This document shows positions 26,136-33,816 of a stretch of DNA of 64,000 nt, in pieces (position 1 is the stretch's first letter; every line of letters starts with the position of its first letter). The notes under the pieces were generated by a model. The model was not told where the DNA came from, did no database searches, and was given only the letters and a program-made list of their open reading frames with translations. The DNA comes from Pseudomonas sp. NC02 (GTDB taxonomy: Bacteria; Pseudomonadota; Gammaproteobacteria; Pseudomonadales; Pseudomonadaceae): contig NZ_CP025624.1 of assembly GCF_002874965.1 (NCBI RefSeq), positions 6,386,001-6,450,000 on the forward strand. The letters run 5' to 3'. The translations under genes and the position numbers were made by a program.

Positions 26136-26873
26136 CTACATCCCGTGCTGCTTCATCAACCGCGCATAACTGCCATCTGCCTTCATCCTGGCAATCTCCC
26201 GATCAAACCCGGCAACAATCTGCTGATGCTGAGGATTTTTCAGGCTAACCAGAATGTGAAGGCTGTTTTCGCTCAGCGGCACCGGCAAAAACTCCACCGC
26301 GTTGCGCACGGTGGCGGACTCTCGAGCCAGGTAGTAGCGGGCGACGAATTCGTCCTCCAGCGTCAGCCGCACCCGCTGCGCCGCCAGCATGCGCACGGCC
26401 ATGGCGAAGTTATGCACCGGGACTTTCTGCAATTGCGGATCGGCATCGAACGCCGCTGAATAGGCATAGCCACGCACCACCGCGACGGGGTAGTCGTGCA
26501 ACTGCTCCAGGTTCTGGTAGTCGATGGGATCGTCGCGGCGCTTGAGAAACAGCACCCGGTTGAGCAGGTATTCGCCGGAAAACTGCCCCAGCTGAGTACG
26601 CGCATCGTCGTACCAGGCGTTCACCAATACGTCGTAACGCCCATCGCCCACACCCATCAGGGCGCGGGCCCAGGGCACCTGTTCAAACTCACTGGCATAG
26701 CCGGCACGGGCCAGGGCGGTGGTCACGATGTCGGTGGCCAAACCACCATTGACCAGGGTGGCGTCAGTGAACGGCGGCCAGGCATCCGCCACCAGTCGCA
26801 AGCGTTCTGCCGCCACCGCCTGGGCCAGCAACAACAAACCGATCAAAGCAACGGCACGAGAAAATCGCGGCAT
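26136..26873 (-). CDS. Periplasmic solute-binding protein, family 3
   Basis: A 245-residue extracellular solute-binding protein of the polar amino acid type. The signal peptide is MPRFSRAVALIGLLLLAQAV, cleaved near AVAA. The mature start RLRLVADAWPPFTD and the segment YDVLVNAWYDDAR are typical of SBP_bac_3 proteins found alone, without permease genes. The ligand is not predictable. The ATG at 26873 has AAGGA eight bases upstream. No transporter genes adjoin it, so it may act with a remote permease or as a sensor. Near-identical REPINs lie on both sides of this gene and elaA. Confidence 0.82.
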   Translation of the reverse strand: MPRFSRAVALIGLLLLAQAVAAERLRLVADAWPPFTDATLVNGGLATDIVTTALARAGYASEFEQVPWARALMGVGDGRYDVLVNAWYDDARTQLGQFSGEYLLNRVLFLKRRDDPIDYQNLEQLHDYPVAVVRGYAYSAAFDADPQLQKVPVHNFAMAVRMLAAQRVRLTLEDEFVARYYLARESATVRNAVEFLPVPLSENSLHILVSLKNPQHQQIVAGFDREIARMKADGSYARLMKQHGM

Positions 26874-27093
26874 GCTCAAGTCCTTGGCGGGCATTCTATG
26901 GCCTGACCTCTGGGGCAACCCGAGGATTTAACAGTAGCTCATCAATGAGCCTGTACTGCAGATTACACAAAGACGACAGCGTCGCACGCAGAGAATGATG
27001 GCAAATTGATCTCACTCACAAAAAAACCGCAATTTAGACACTCGCCTCCCGCGCGCTTACTATCCTGACCAGACAATCAGCCGAGAGAACACC

Positions 27094-27546
27094 ATGACAG
27101 TCGAATGGGTCTGCAAACACCACAGTGACCTGGGCAAGGAGCAGCTGTACGCCATTTTGCGCCTGCGCTCGGAGGTCTTCGTGGTCGAGCAGAAATGCGT
27201 GTACCAGGACATCGACGGCCAGGACCTGGACGGTGATACCCATCACCTGATGGCCTGGGATGATGGTCAACTGCAGGCCTACCTGCGCCTGCTGGATCCT
27301 GAATCACAGGGTGGTGATGTGGTGATCGGCCGGGTGATCGTTGCGCCGAGCGCGCGGGGTACCGGGCTGGGCCACCAGATGATGGATGAGGCCCTCAGGC
27401 AGGCAGAGAAACAGTGGCCCGACGTGCCGATCTATCTGTCGGCCCAGGCGCATTTGCAGGGGTATTACGGGCGGTACGGGTTTGTGGTGGCGGGTGAGGA
27501 ATACCTTGAGGATGACATTCCACATATAGGCATGCGCCGGGCATGA
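27094..27546 (+). CDS. elaA: ElaA-type GNAT acetyltransferase
   Basis: A 150-residue GNAT-fold protein of the ElaA family. The acetyl-CoA loop is RVIVAPSARGTGLGHQMM near residues 79-96 (R/Q-x-x-G-x-G/A form). The N-terminal RLRSEVFVVEQKCVYQDIDG is the ElaA hallmark. The acceptor is unknown. ATG 27094 has GAGAGA upstream. It is transcribed divergently from the solute-binding protein gene; the 220-bp gap holds a GCTCAT/ATGAGC palindrome at 26937-26950 and nothing else clear. Confidence 0.9.
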   Translation: MTVEWVCKHHSDLGKEQLYAILRLRSEVFVVEQKCVYQDIDGQDLDGDTHHLMAWDDGQLQAYLRLLDPESQGGDVVIGRVIVAPSARGTGLGHQMMDEALRQAEKQWPDVPIYLSAQAHLQGYYGRYGFVVAGEEYLEDDIPHIGMRRA

Positions 27547-27550
27547 GGGC

Positions 27551-27638
27551 CTCTTCGCGAGCAAGCCCGCTCCCACATTTGACCGAGTTCCACCTTTGGA
27601 ATGCGGTCGAATGTGGGAGCGGGCTTGCTCGCGAAGGC
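27551..27638. repeat. REPIN, type A (direct copy of 26035-26122)
   Basis: The same REP units and the same CACCTTTGGAATGCGGTCGA spacer as the element 1.5 kb upstream, in direct orientation. It begins 5 bp after the elaA stop. Confidence 0.9.
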
Positions 27639-27661
27639 GTCAGCCCGGTCACCACAAGCCT

Positions 27662-27958
27662 TCAGGGGTAATCCAACACCTGTTTAATGCTCGCCAGGTT
27701 CGCCTCGATCCAGCGCCGATCAATCGCGCCCCAATCACGAATCCGATAGCGCCCGGCATGATTGCGGGCCCCGTCTTCCTGTTCAAACTCACACACAATA
27801 TCCAGGTCCGCCAACGCCGCAATCGTGTCCTGTGCAGTACGCCGGGGCATGCCCGTCACCTCGGTCAGTGCCGGCACGCTGCTGGCCAGCTGGCTATCAA
27901 TCAGGTACGCCACATACAGGCGCCGGTAGAAGCTGCTTTTGGTCTTGCTCACATCCAT
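27662..27958 (-). CDS. Small winged-helix DNA-binding protein
   Basis: A 98-residue protein with a helix-turn-helix around SVPALTEVTGMPRRTAQDTI (residues 28-47), followed by a wing-like strand (CEFEQEDGARNHAGRYRI). It resembles a Pseudomonas family annotated as winged helix-turn-helix proteins; its target is unknown. It lies 19 bp after the metallopeptidase gene on the same strand and has AAAGG before its ATG, so the two probably form one transcript. Confidence 0.75.
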   Translation of the reverse strand: MDVSKTKSSFYRRLYVAYLIDSQLASSVPALTEVTGMPRRTAQDTIAALADLDIVCEFEQEDGARNHAGRYRIRDWGAIDRRWIEANLASIKQVLDYP

Positions 27959-27977
27959 GCTCGATCGCCTTTGAAGG

Positions 27978-28478
27978 TCAGGGCTTGCCCTGCAGGTCCC
28001 GCCAGGTCAGGTACACCCGCAGGTCGAATTCCACCTGATGGTAGCCCGGCAACATGTATTCACAGAGTTTGTAGAACGCCTTGTTGTGGTCCGATTCCTT
28101 GAAGTGCGCCAGTTCGTGTACCACGATCATGCGCAGAAATTCCGGCGCGGCTTCCTTGAACAGCGAGGCGATACGGATTTCTTTCTTCGACTTGAGGTTG
28201 CCACCCTGCACCCGGGAGATGGTGGTGTGCAGGCCGAGGGCGCGGTGGGTCAGGTCCAGGCGGTTGTCGAACAACACCTTGTCGATGGCCGGGGCGTTGC
28301 GCAGGTGTTCCTGCTTCAGGGCCTGGGCGTAGTTGTACAGTGCTTTGTCGCTCTGCACGCCATGCCGTTCGGGGTAGCGCTGGGTCAGGTAGTCGCCGAG
28401 TTGGTCCTTGGCAATCAACTGGCGCACTTGCTCCTGCAATGCTGGGGGGTAGGCCTGGAGGTATTTCAGCGCGGTCAT
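27978..28478 (-). CDS. M48/YgjP-like metallopeptidase (DUF45)
   Basis: A 166-residue predicted zinc peptidase. The motif HELAHFKESDHNKAF contains HExxH with a downstream His, the pattern of the YgjP/WLM families. No signal peptide is visible, so it should act in the cytosol. The ATG at 28478 (MTALKYLQAYPP) fits the family start, though no clear ribosome site precedes it. It lies 43 bp after the GGDEF-EAL gene and 19 bp before the winged-helix gene, all on the minus strand. Confidence 0.82.
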   Translation of the reverse strand: MTALKYLQAYPPALQEQVRQLIAKDQLGDYLTQRYPERHGVQSDKALYNYAQALKQEHLRNAPAIDKVLFDNRLDLTHRALGLHTTISRVQGGNLKSKKEIRIASLFKEAAPEFLRMIVVHELAHFKESDHNKAFYKLCEYMLPGYHQVEFDLRVYLTWRDLQGKP

Positions 28479-28521
28479 GGGGTCAACAACGGGTATTTGA
28501 ATGGGCGCCAGTGTAGCGAAT

Positions 28522-30633
28522 TCAGCGGGCCGCTGCGCGCAGGCGCCAGTCGGCAATTTCATCCGCGATCAACGGCGGCGCCACCTGCGGGCCCTGGATG
28601 AACTGGCAGCCGTTGGCCTTGAGCCATTCAACTTGCTCCTGGGTCTCGACGCCTTCGGCAATCACCAGCAGATCAAAATGCCGGCACAATTCGATAATGC
28701 TGCGCGCCATCGCCGCGTCCCGGGATGAACCCGGCAGGCGGGCGATCAGCTTCGGGTCGAGCTTTAGGGTGTCGAATTCCAGGTCCCGCAGGTGGGCCAG
28801 GGAGCAGTTGCCCGCGCCGAAATCATCCAGGGCAATCCGCACGCCGGCCCGGCGCAACAGCTTGAGCTGCTTGGTGGACTCATCCAGATTGTGCATCAGG
28901 CTTTCTTCACTGATCTCCACCTCAAGCTGCCGGCCTTGCAACCCATGTCGCTCCAGCACCTGCTGCAGCTGGCTGGCCAGGTTCGGCATATTGAACTGGC
29001 TGCTGCTCAAGCTCACGCTCAGGACCAACTCATCGTTGAACACCCCTGCCCATGCCTGCCGCTGGGCGGCCACCTGCTGGTAGATCCAGGTGCTCAACTG
29101 GCTGATCAGCCGCGCCTCTTCGAGCAACGGCAGAAACAGCCCCGGCGGCACATCGCCGACACTCGGGTGCTGCCAGCGCAGCAGCGCTTCGACGCCCCGC
29201 AGATGGCCGTCGTGCAACGACACCTGCGGCTGGTACACCAGGGTGAAATCCTTGCTGTCGATGGCGCTGCGTACGCTGTCTTCGAGCATCAGGCGCGAGC
29301 GGGCCCGGCCGTTCATTTCCTGGTCGTAGTAGCGATATTGCTGACGCCCGGCGCGCTTGGCCTCGTACATCGCGACGTCGGCCGCGCGCAGCAGGCCGTT
29401 GAGGTCCGAGCCGCAGTCCGGGAAAGTGGCGATGCCGATACTGACGCCCAGCATCACATCCAGACCGTCGACCTGCTGACAGATCGACACCCGTTCGATC
29501 AGTTTTTCCGCAATCTTGGCCGCCTGCTCCGGAAATTCCAGCTCCAGCAGCGCGGTGAATTCATCCCCGCCCATGCGCCCGAGAATGTCGTAGGAGCGCA
29601 GGCACGCCTTCAACTGTTCCGAGACCCAGCGCAGCACGCGGTCTCCGGCGTCGTGGCCGAGGGAATCGTTGACCCGCTTGAACCCGTCCAGGTCCAGGTA
29701 CAGCAGCACCAGCGACTGCTCGTTACGCTCGCTGCGCAACAGCACATTCTCCACCGACTGGTGAAACCCACGCCGATTGAGCAGGCCCGTCAGCGGGTCG
29801 GTGACGGCCTGGAACTCCAGTTGCTGATGCAGATGGCGCACCTCGGACATGTCCAGCACCGTGACCACCATGGCTTTCTGCTCGGCCGGCAGCGGGGCGC
29901 ACGACATCGCCACGGGCAACTGCTGGCCGGGTGCGGTGCGCAAGATGGCGTCGTGCAGGCGCCAGGTTTCGCCACGTTTGTAGCCTTCATATAAGGCAGA
30001 ATCGGACCACCCAGGCACATGGGGCTTCTGTAGGAAGTCCAGGAACTCGGCACCCTGGATCTCGGCGACCGGCGCATTGATCAGCCGCGAAATCGCCGGG
30101 TTGGCGTAGCTGATCACGCCGTCTTCGCCCACCACCAGGATGCCTTCGGCGGCATTGTCGAGCACCGAGGCATTGAAGGCCCGGGCCGATTCCAGATCGT
30201 GACTCAGGCGCTGCAAGGCACGGCGGTTGCGCTGGTGCTCCAGCAGGGCCTGGACCTTGGGCTTGAGGATATTCGGGTCGAAGGGTTTCAGCAGGTAGTC
30301 GATCGCACCGCTGGCATAGCCTTCCAGCATCGCCGCTGGCGATTGGGCGTGAGCGCTGAGAAAGATGATCGGGGTCAGTTGCGTGCGCTGGCTGCCGCGC
30401 ATCAGCCGGGCCACCTCGAACCCGTCCATGCCGGGCATCATCACATCCAGCAACACCAGGTCGACGTCGTGTTCGAGCAGCAATCCCAGGGCTTCCACCC
30501 CGGAGGCCGCCGTCACCACATGCCAATCTTCACGCTGCAATAGCGCACGCATGCTGATCAGGTTTTCGGGATAGTCATCGACCACCAAAAGCACTGAACA
30601 ACCATCGCGAGGCTTGATTGGAGCGCATTCCAT
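28522..30633 (-). CDS. Response regulator with PAS, GGDEF and EAL domains
   Basis: A 703-residue cytosolic cyclic-di-GMP protein. The receiver (about 13-130) has Asp20 and phospho-acceptor Asp63 with Lys116. A PAS domain covers about 150-265. The GGDEF motif at 355-359 is intact, with an RSYD inhibitory site at 346-349. In the EAL domain, EAL (482-484), Glu576, Asp603-Asp604, Lys624, Glu660 and Gln680 fit the active site. The usual metal-binding Asn of the VNLS motif is Ser541 (SVSLSSSQF; codon at 29011-29013), so phosphodiesterase activity may be lost. The ATG at 30633 follows GAGAAG; the upstream TTG start is weaker. No partner kinase is adjacent. Confidence 0.93.
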   Translation of the reverse strand: MECAPIKPRDGCSVLLVVDDYPENLISMRALLQREDWHVVTAASGVEALGLLLEHDVDLVLLDVMMPGMDGFEVARLMRGSQRTQLTPIIFLSAHAQSPAAMLEGYASGAIDYLLKPFDPNILKPKVQALLEHQRNRRALQRLSHDLESARAFNASVLDNAAEGILVVGEDGVISYANPAISRLINAPVAEIQGAEFLDFLQKPHVPGWSDSALYEGYKRGETWRLHDAILRTAPGQQLPVAMSCAPLPAEQKAMVVTVLDMSEVRHLHQQLEFQAVTDPLTGLLNRRGFHQSVENVLLRSERNEQSLVLLYLDLDGFKRVNDSLGHDAGDRVLRWVSEQLKACLRSYDILGRMGGDEFTALLELEFPEQAAKIAEKLIERVSICQQVDGLDVMLGVSIGIATFPDCGSDLNGLLRAADVAMYEAKRAGRQQYRYYDQEMNGRARSRLMLEDSVRSAIDSKDFTLVYQPQVSLHDGHLRGVEALLRWQHPSVGDVPPGLFLPLLEEARLISQLSTWIYQQVAAQRQAWAGVFNDELVLSVSLSSSQFNMPNLASQLQQVLERHGLQGRQLEVEISEESLMHNLDESTKQLKLLRRAGVRIALDDFGAGNCSLAHLRDLEFDTLKLDPKLIARLPGSSRDAAMARSIIELCRHFDLLVIAEGVETQEQVEWLKANGCQFIQGPQVAPPLIADEIADWRLRAAAR

Positions 30634-30859
30634 TGCTGCTTCTCTTTCGTCGGAGTCATTCCGGTCATTTTTGCGACAAAACCGGATAAACAATAAGGGC
30701 TCACTCTAGCCCTGGATCCCATAAAGCAGAAGCCACGACGGTGCCATCATTGCGCCAAAGCCCAGACAACCGACTAACGGTCAGTGTCTACAGCCCGCGG
30801 TTTACGGGAAACATGGCTTTTTGACATTTCATTGGCGCCAACAATCCGCCACAAAGCCA

Positions 30860-30888
30860 TTAACAATCCATTTCGAGCCACCTATAAA
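30860..30888 (+). promoter_or_regulatory. Sigma-70-type promoter of the alginate lyase gene
   Basis: -35 TTAACA (30860-30865) and -10 TATAAA (30883-30888) are 17 bp apart, giving a leader of about 47 nt. The rest of the 308-bp gap from 30634 holds a TTGGCGCCAA palindrome (30832-30841) and the upstream region of the minus-strand regulator. Confidence 0.55.
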
Positions 30889-30941
30889 GAAAGTGCCGGC
30901 TCCCGAGCCAAGGCCTTCTCTCCCCGTTAAAGGCGTATTCA

Positions 30942-31607
30942 ATGATTGATCTGTCCACCTGGAACCTGAGCATCCCCGTCGGCTCCCCGCCCTCGACCAT
31001 CGACACGCCGAAACTGCTCAGCGGGTTCAAGGACCAATACTTCCAGGCCGAAGGCAGCAGCGTGCAATTCTGGACCCCGGTGACCGGCACGCGTACCGAG
31101 AACGCCGTTTACCCTCGCAGCGAACTGCGGGAAACCTACGCCGACGGCCGCCTGCGCAACTGGCTGTACAGCGACGCCGACAATTTCCTGCGTGCCACGT
31201 TGTCGGTCAACAAGGTGCCGTCGTCCGGCAAGGTGGTGATCGGTCAAATCCACGCCTACGAAAGCCAGAAGCCACTGATCAAGGTCGAATACCAATACAA
31301 GGAAAAAACCCAGACCGGCAACATCGTCGCCAAGGTGCGCATGCGCCCTGACGAGTCGGAAGGTCGGGTGATCATCGTCGCCGAGAACGTACCGCTGGAC
31401 CGCGACTTCACCTACGTCATCCACCTGAACAAGGCCGGCCTGCTGAGCGTCGACGCCGCCAACGGGCAGTGGAACGAACGCATCGGCGCTGCGTGGGGCA
31501 AACAGCCGCTGTACTTCAAGGCCGGCGCCTACGTGCAGGACAACAGCGGCAACAGCAAGGAAGGCGCCCGCGTGACGTTTGCCAAGCTGGACATTGATCA
31601 CGACTGA
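30942..31607 (+). CDS. Alginate lyase, polysaccharide lyase family 7
   Basis: A 221-residue PL7 lyase. All three family motifs are present: RSELRE (59-64), QIH (102-104) and YFKAGAYVQ (191-199). They supply the Arg, Gln/His and Tyr that cleave alginate by beta-elimination. No signal peptide is visible from ATG 30942, which has AAAGG upstream, so it is either cytosolic or exported without a Sec signal, as noted for small P. aeruginosa homologues such as PA1167. It is divergent from a cyclic-di-GMP regulator, which suggests a link to biofilm matrix turnover, but this is only context. Confidence 0.92.
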   Translation: MIDLSTWNLSIPVGSPPSTIDTPKLLSGFKDQYFQAEGSSVQFWTPVTGTRTENAVYPRSELRETYADGRLRNWLYSDADNFLRATLSVNKVPSSGKVVIGQIHAYESQKPLIKVEYQYKEKTQTGNIVAKVRMRPDESEGRVIIVAENVPLDRDFTYVIHLNKAGLLSVDAANGQWNERIGAAWGKQPLYFKAGAYVQDNSGNSKEGARVTFAKLDIDHD

Positions 31608-31670
31608 AGCTGATTCGCTTCAGCGACCGGTCCCACGACGCTTTAGGACAGAACCGCGACCCAGGGTCTC

Positions 31671-31734
31671 GACTTTCTTGTAGGACAATCCGAGTATGGC
31701 GCCGCGCACGCGCACTACCCCCTACAAGAAAGTC
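31671..31734. promoter_or_regulatory. Perfect 14-bp inverted repeat before the racemase gene
   Basis: GACTTTCTTGTAGG (31671-31684) is repeated in inverse as CCTACAAGAAAGTC (31721-31734) with a 36-bp spacer. The right arm ends 14 bp before the racemase ATG. It could be a stem in the leader that affects translation, or two half-sites for a DNA-binding protein. It does not match the REP classes in this window. Confidence 0.55.
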
Positions 31735-31748
31735 ATGGAGACTGCCCA

Positions 31749-32978
31749 ATGCCCTTTTCCCGCACCCTGCTCGCCCTCTCTATGGGCATGGCACTGCTGC
31801 AAAACCCGGCCTTCGCCGCCCCGCCCCTCTCGATGGCCGACGGGGTGGCCCAGGTCAATATCCAGGACAGCAACGCCTGGGTCGAAATCAACAAGGTCGC
31901 CTTCGAAAACAATATCCGCACCCTGCAAGCCAGCCTCGCTGACAAGTCGAAAATCTGCGCCGTGCTCAAGGCGGATGCCTACGGTCACGGCATCGGTTTA
32001 CTGATGCCCTCGGTGATCAAACTGGGCGTGCCCTGCGTCGGCATCGCCAGCAACGAAGAAGCCCGCGTGGTCCGTGAAAGCGGCTTCAAGGGCCAACTGA
32101 TCCGCGTACGCACCGCCGCCCTGAGCGAGCTGGAAGCTGCGTTGCCGTATAACGTCGAAGAGCTGGTGGGCAATCTGGACTTCGCCGTGCGCGCCAGCCT
32201 GATCGCCGAAAACCACGGCCGCCCACTGGTCGTGCACCTGGGCCTGAACTCCAGCGGCATGAGCCGCAACGGTGTGGAAATGACCACCGCCCAGGGCCGC
32301 CGCGACGCCGTAGCCATTACCAAGGTGCCAAACCTGCAGGTGACGGCGATCATGACCCACTTCGCCGTTGAAGACGCCGCCGACGTGCGCACCGGCCTCA
32401 AGGCGTTCAACGAACAAGCCAACTGGCTGATCAACGTCGCCCAGCTCGACCGCAGCAAAATCACCCTGCACGCCGCCAACTCCTTCGCCACCCTGGAAGT
32501 GCCCGAGTCGCGGCTGGACATGGTTCGTCCGGGCGGCCTGCTGTTTGGCGATACCGTACCGTCGTTCACCGAATACAAGCGGGTGATGCAGTTCAAATCC
32601 CACGTGGCGTCCGTCAACAGCTACCCGAAAGGCAACACCGTAGGCTACGACCGCACCTACACCCTGGCGCGGGATTCGAAACTGGCGAACATCACCGTGG
32701 GTTATTCCGACGGCTATCGCCGGGCGTTTACCAACAAAGGCATCGTGCTGATCAACGGGCACCGGGTGCCGGTGGTGGGCAAGGTGTCGATGAACACCCT
32801 GATGGTCGATGTCACCGACGTGCCGACCGTGAAGAGCGGCGATGAGGTGGTGTTGTTCGGCAAGCAGGGCGCGGTGGAGACCAGCCAGGCGGAGGTTGAA
32901 GACATCAACGGTGCGTTGCTGGCGGATCTGTATACGGTGTGGGGTAACTCGAATCCGAAGGTGCTGGTGGAGAACTAA
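31749..32978 (+). CDS. alr: Periplasmic broad-specificity amino acid racemase
   Basis: A 409-residue fold-type III PLP racemase. It has the same length as the P. putida KT2440 broad-specificity racemase and shares its signal peptide (cleavage near AFA, then APP at residue 23). The PLP lysine is Lys74 in VLKADAYGHG. The N-terminal barrel is followed by a beta domain with GKVSMNTLMVDV. Such enzymes convert L-Lys, L-Arg and other residues to D-forms in the periplasm for wall remodelling and signalling. ATG 31749 fits the signal peptide. A 14-bp inverted repeat lies just upstream. A D-amino-acid operon (dadA-ridA) is at the other end of the window. Confidence 0.88.
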   Translation: MPFSRTLLALSMGMALLQNPAFAAPPLSMADGVAQVNIQDSNAWVEINKVAFENNIRTLQASLADKSKICAVLKADAYGHGIGLLMPSVIKLGVPCVGIASNEEARVVRESGFKGQLIRVRTAALSELEAALPYNVEELVGNLDFAVRASLIAENHGRPLVVHLGLNSSGMSRNGVEMTTAQGRRDAVAITKVPNLQVTAIMTHFAVEDAADVRTGLKAFNEQANWLINVAQLDRSKITLHAANSFATLEVPESRLDMVRPGGLLFGDTVPSFTEYKRVMQFKSHVASVNSYPKGNTVGYDRTYTLARDSKLANITVGYSDGYRRAFTNKGIVLINGHRVPVVGKVSMNTLMVDVTDVPTVKSGDEVVLFGKQGAVETSQAEVEDINGALLADLYTVWGNSNPKVLVEN

Positions 32979-33060
32979 GTCTCCTCACATCTCGTAGGCA
33001 CTGTCCTATGGACCCAAGGATCATTCGGTGATTAACACAATCAATTAAACAACACTTATC

Positions 33061-33172
33061 CCTGTGGGAGCTGGCGGTGCGACGATTCGACTTGCCCGCG
33101 ATGGCGGTGTATCAGCCAACTTATTCTTCGACTGGCACACCGCCATCGCGGGCAAGCCCGGCTCCCACAGGG
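33061..33172. repeat. REP pair of a third class (CTGTGGGAGC...CGCGATGGCGGTG)
   Basis: CCTGTGGGAGC with GCCCGCGATGGCGGTGTATC faces its mirror CACCGCCATCGCGGGCAAGC and GGCTCCCACAGG. The left unit carries an 11-base insertion (GGTGCGACGAT region) relative to the right one. Confidence 0.8.
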
Positions 33173-33193
33173 GTCCTGTGCCCTACAGGGCCG

Positions 33194-33222
33194 TTGCAGT
33201 GAATCGGAGCGCCGCTTATAGT
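33194..33222 (+). promoter_or_regulatory. Promoter of the structured leader RNA
   Basis: -35 TTGCAG (33194-33199), a 17-bp spacer and -10 TATAGT (33217-33222). Transcription would begin near 33229, exactly before the first hairpin of the leader. Confidence 0.6.
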
Positions 33223-33228
33223 TCGCCC

Positions 33229-33463
33229 CGTCGCCGGCATTGAACGGCGATAGGGTTTCGCAGCCCTACAGAGTTAATACCGTACCCGTCAAAATACGAC
33301 ATAGGCAGTCCTGCCAATGCTCGGCTTTTTATGGCGGTTGTACGTGGGAGACCTTCGGGTCTGCCGGGTCTTAACTCCTCGGTCTGCGAACCCGCGTACA
33401 GCTGCCACCCTATTTGTTTCGCAGCAAACGGTGGCCAATTTTCTTTTGAGTTAAGGATTTGCC
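33229..33463 (+). ncRNA. Highly structured 235-nt leader RNA, class unknown
   Basis: From the predicted start three structures are clear. Hairpin TCGCCG/CGGCGA covers 33231-33250. Hairpin TAGGG/CCCTA covers 33251-33268. A long stem of 16 continuous pairs, including G-U pairs, joins 33333-33348 to 33391-33406 and encloses a perfect AGACC-UUCG-GGUCU hairpin (33349-33362) and a second smaller hairpin. The continuous helix with a UUCG tetraloop is far beyond chance. It could be a cis-regulatory leader of the small gene at 33464 or a free small RNA. I recall similar sequences before small genes in other pseudomonads, but I know no name for it. Confidence 0.65.
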
Positions 33464-33757
33464 ATGAAGCCACAACTCCCACCCCGCCGTTTCACCCCTT
33501 GCACCGAAACAGCCACCGAATACCCGGTACTCCTGATCGACAGCGAAGCTCCGCTGCAGGACCTGCACGCCTGCCTGCGTGAACGCCTCAACGCCGCCCT
33601 CGAACACCTCAACCTGATGGCCTGCTCCAGCCTGCCCGATTTTGCGGAGCGTGACCTGAACCACGTAGCCAACACCGCCCGCATCCTGGTGCAGGACGTA
33701 AGCGACGTATTCCGCGTCATCGAATACCGCGGCTTCGACACCCCCGCAGCCGCCTGA
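33464..33757 (+). CDS. Small unknown protein, DUF3077-like, 97 aa
   Basis: A 97-residue protein with a disordered N-terminus (KPQLPPRRFTPC) followed by a helical core (LHACLRERLNAALEHLNLMA and ERDLNHVANTARILVQDV). The spacing of the helices recalls the Pseudomonas DUF3077 family, whose function is unknown; this is from memory. ATG 33464 has TAAGGA nine bases upstream. The gene has its own promoter, the long structured leader and its own terminator, so leader and protein form one compact unit of unknown role. Confidence 0.75.
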   Translation: MKPQLPPRRFTPCTETATEYPVLLIDSEAPLQDLHACLRERLNAALEHLNLMACSSLPDFAERDLNHVANTARILVQDVSDVFRVIEYRGFDTPAAA

Positions 33758-33772
33758 TCAAATTTCAGCCAC

Positions 33773-33800
33773 AAAAAAGCCCGCATCGCTGCGGGCTTTT
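33773..33800. terminator. Bidirectional terminator between the small gene and fba
   Basis: GCCCGCA (33779-33785) and TGCGGGC (33790-33796) form the stem. Six A precede it and four T follow, so it works for the plus-strand small gene and for minus-strand fba. Confidence 0.88.
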
Positions 33801-33816
33801 CATTAACGCGTAAGGC

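Noticed and set aside
26937..26950. GCTCAT/ATGAGC palindrome between the solute-binding protein gene and elaA as an operator
   Set aside because: Short arms in a 220-bp gap with no promoter relation; chance cannot be excluded.
33061..33463. Structured leader as a retron msr-msd element
   Set aside because: No reverse transcriptase gene is nearby, and the promoter and RBS tie it to the small gene downstream.
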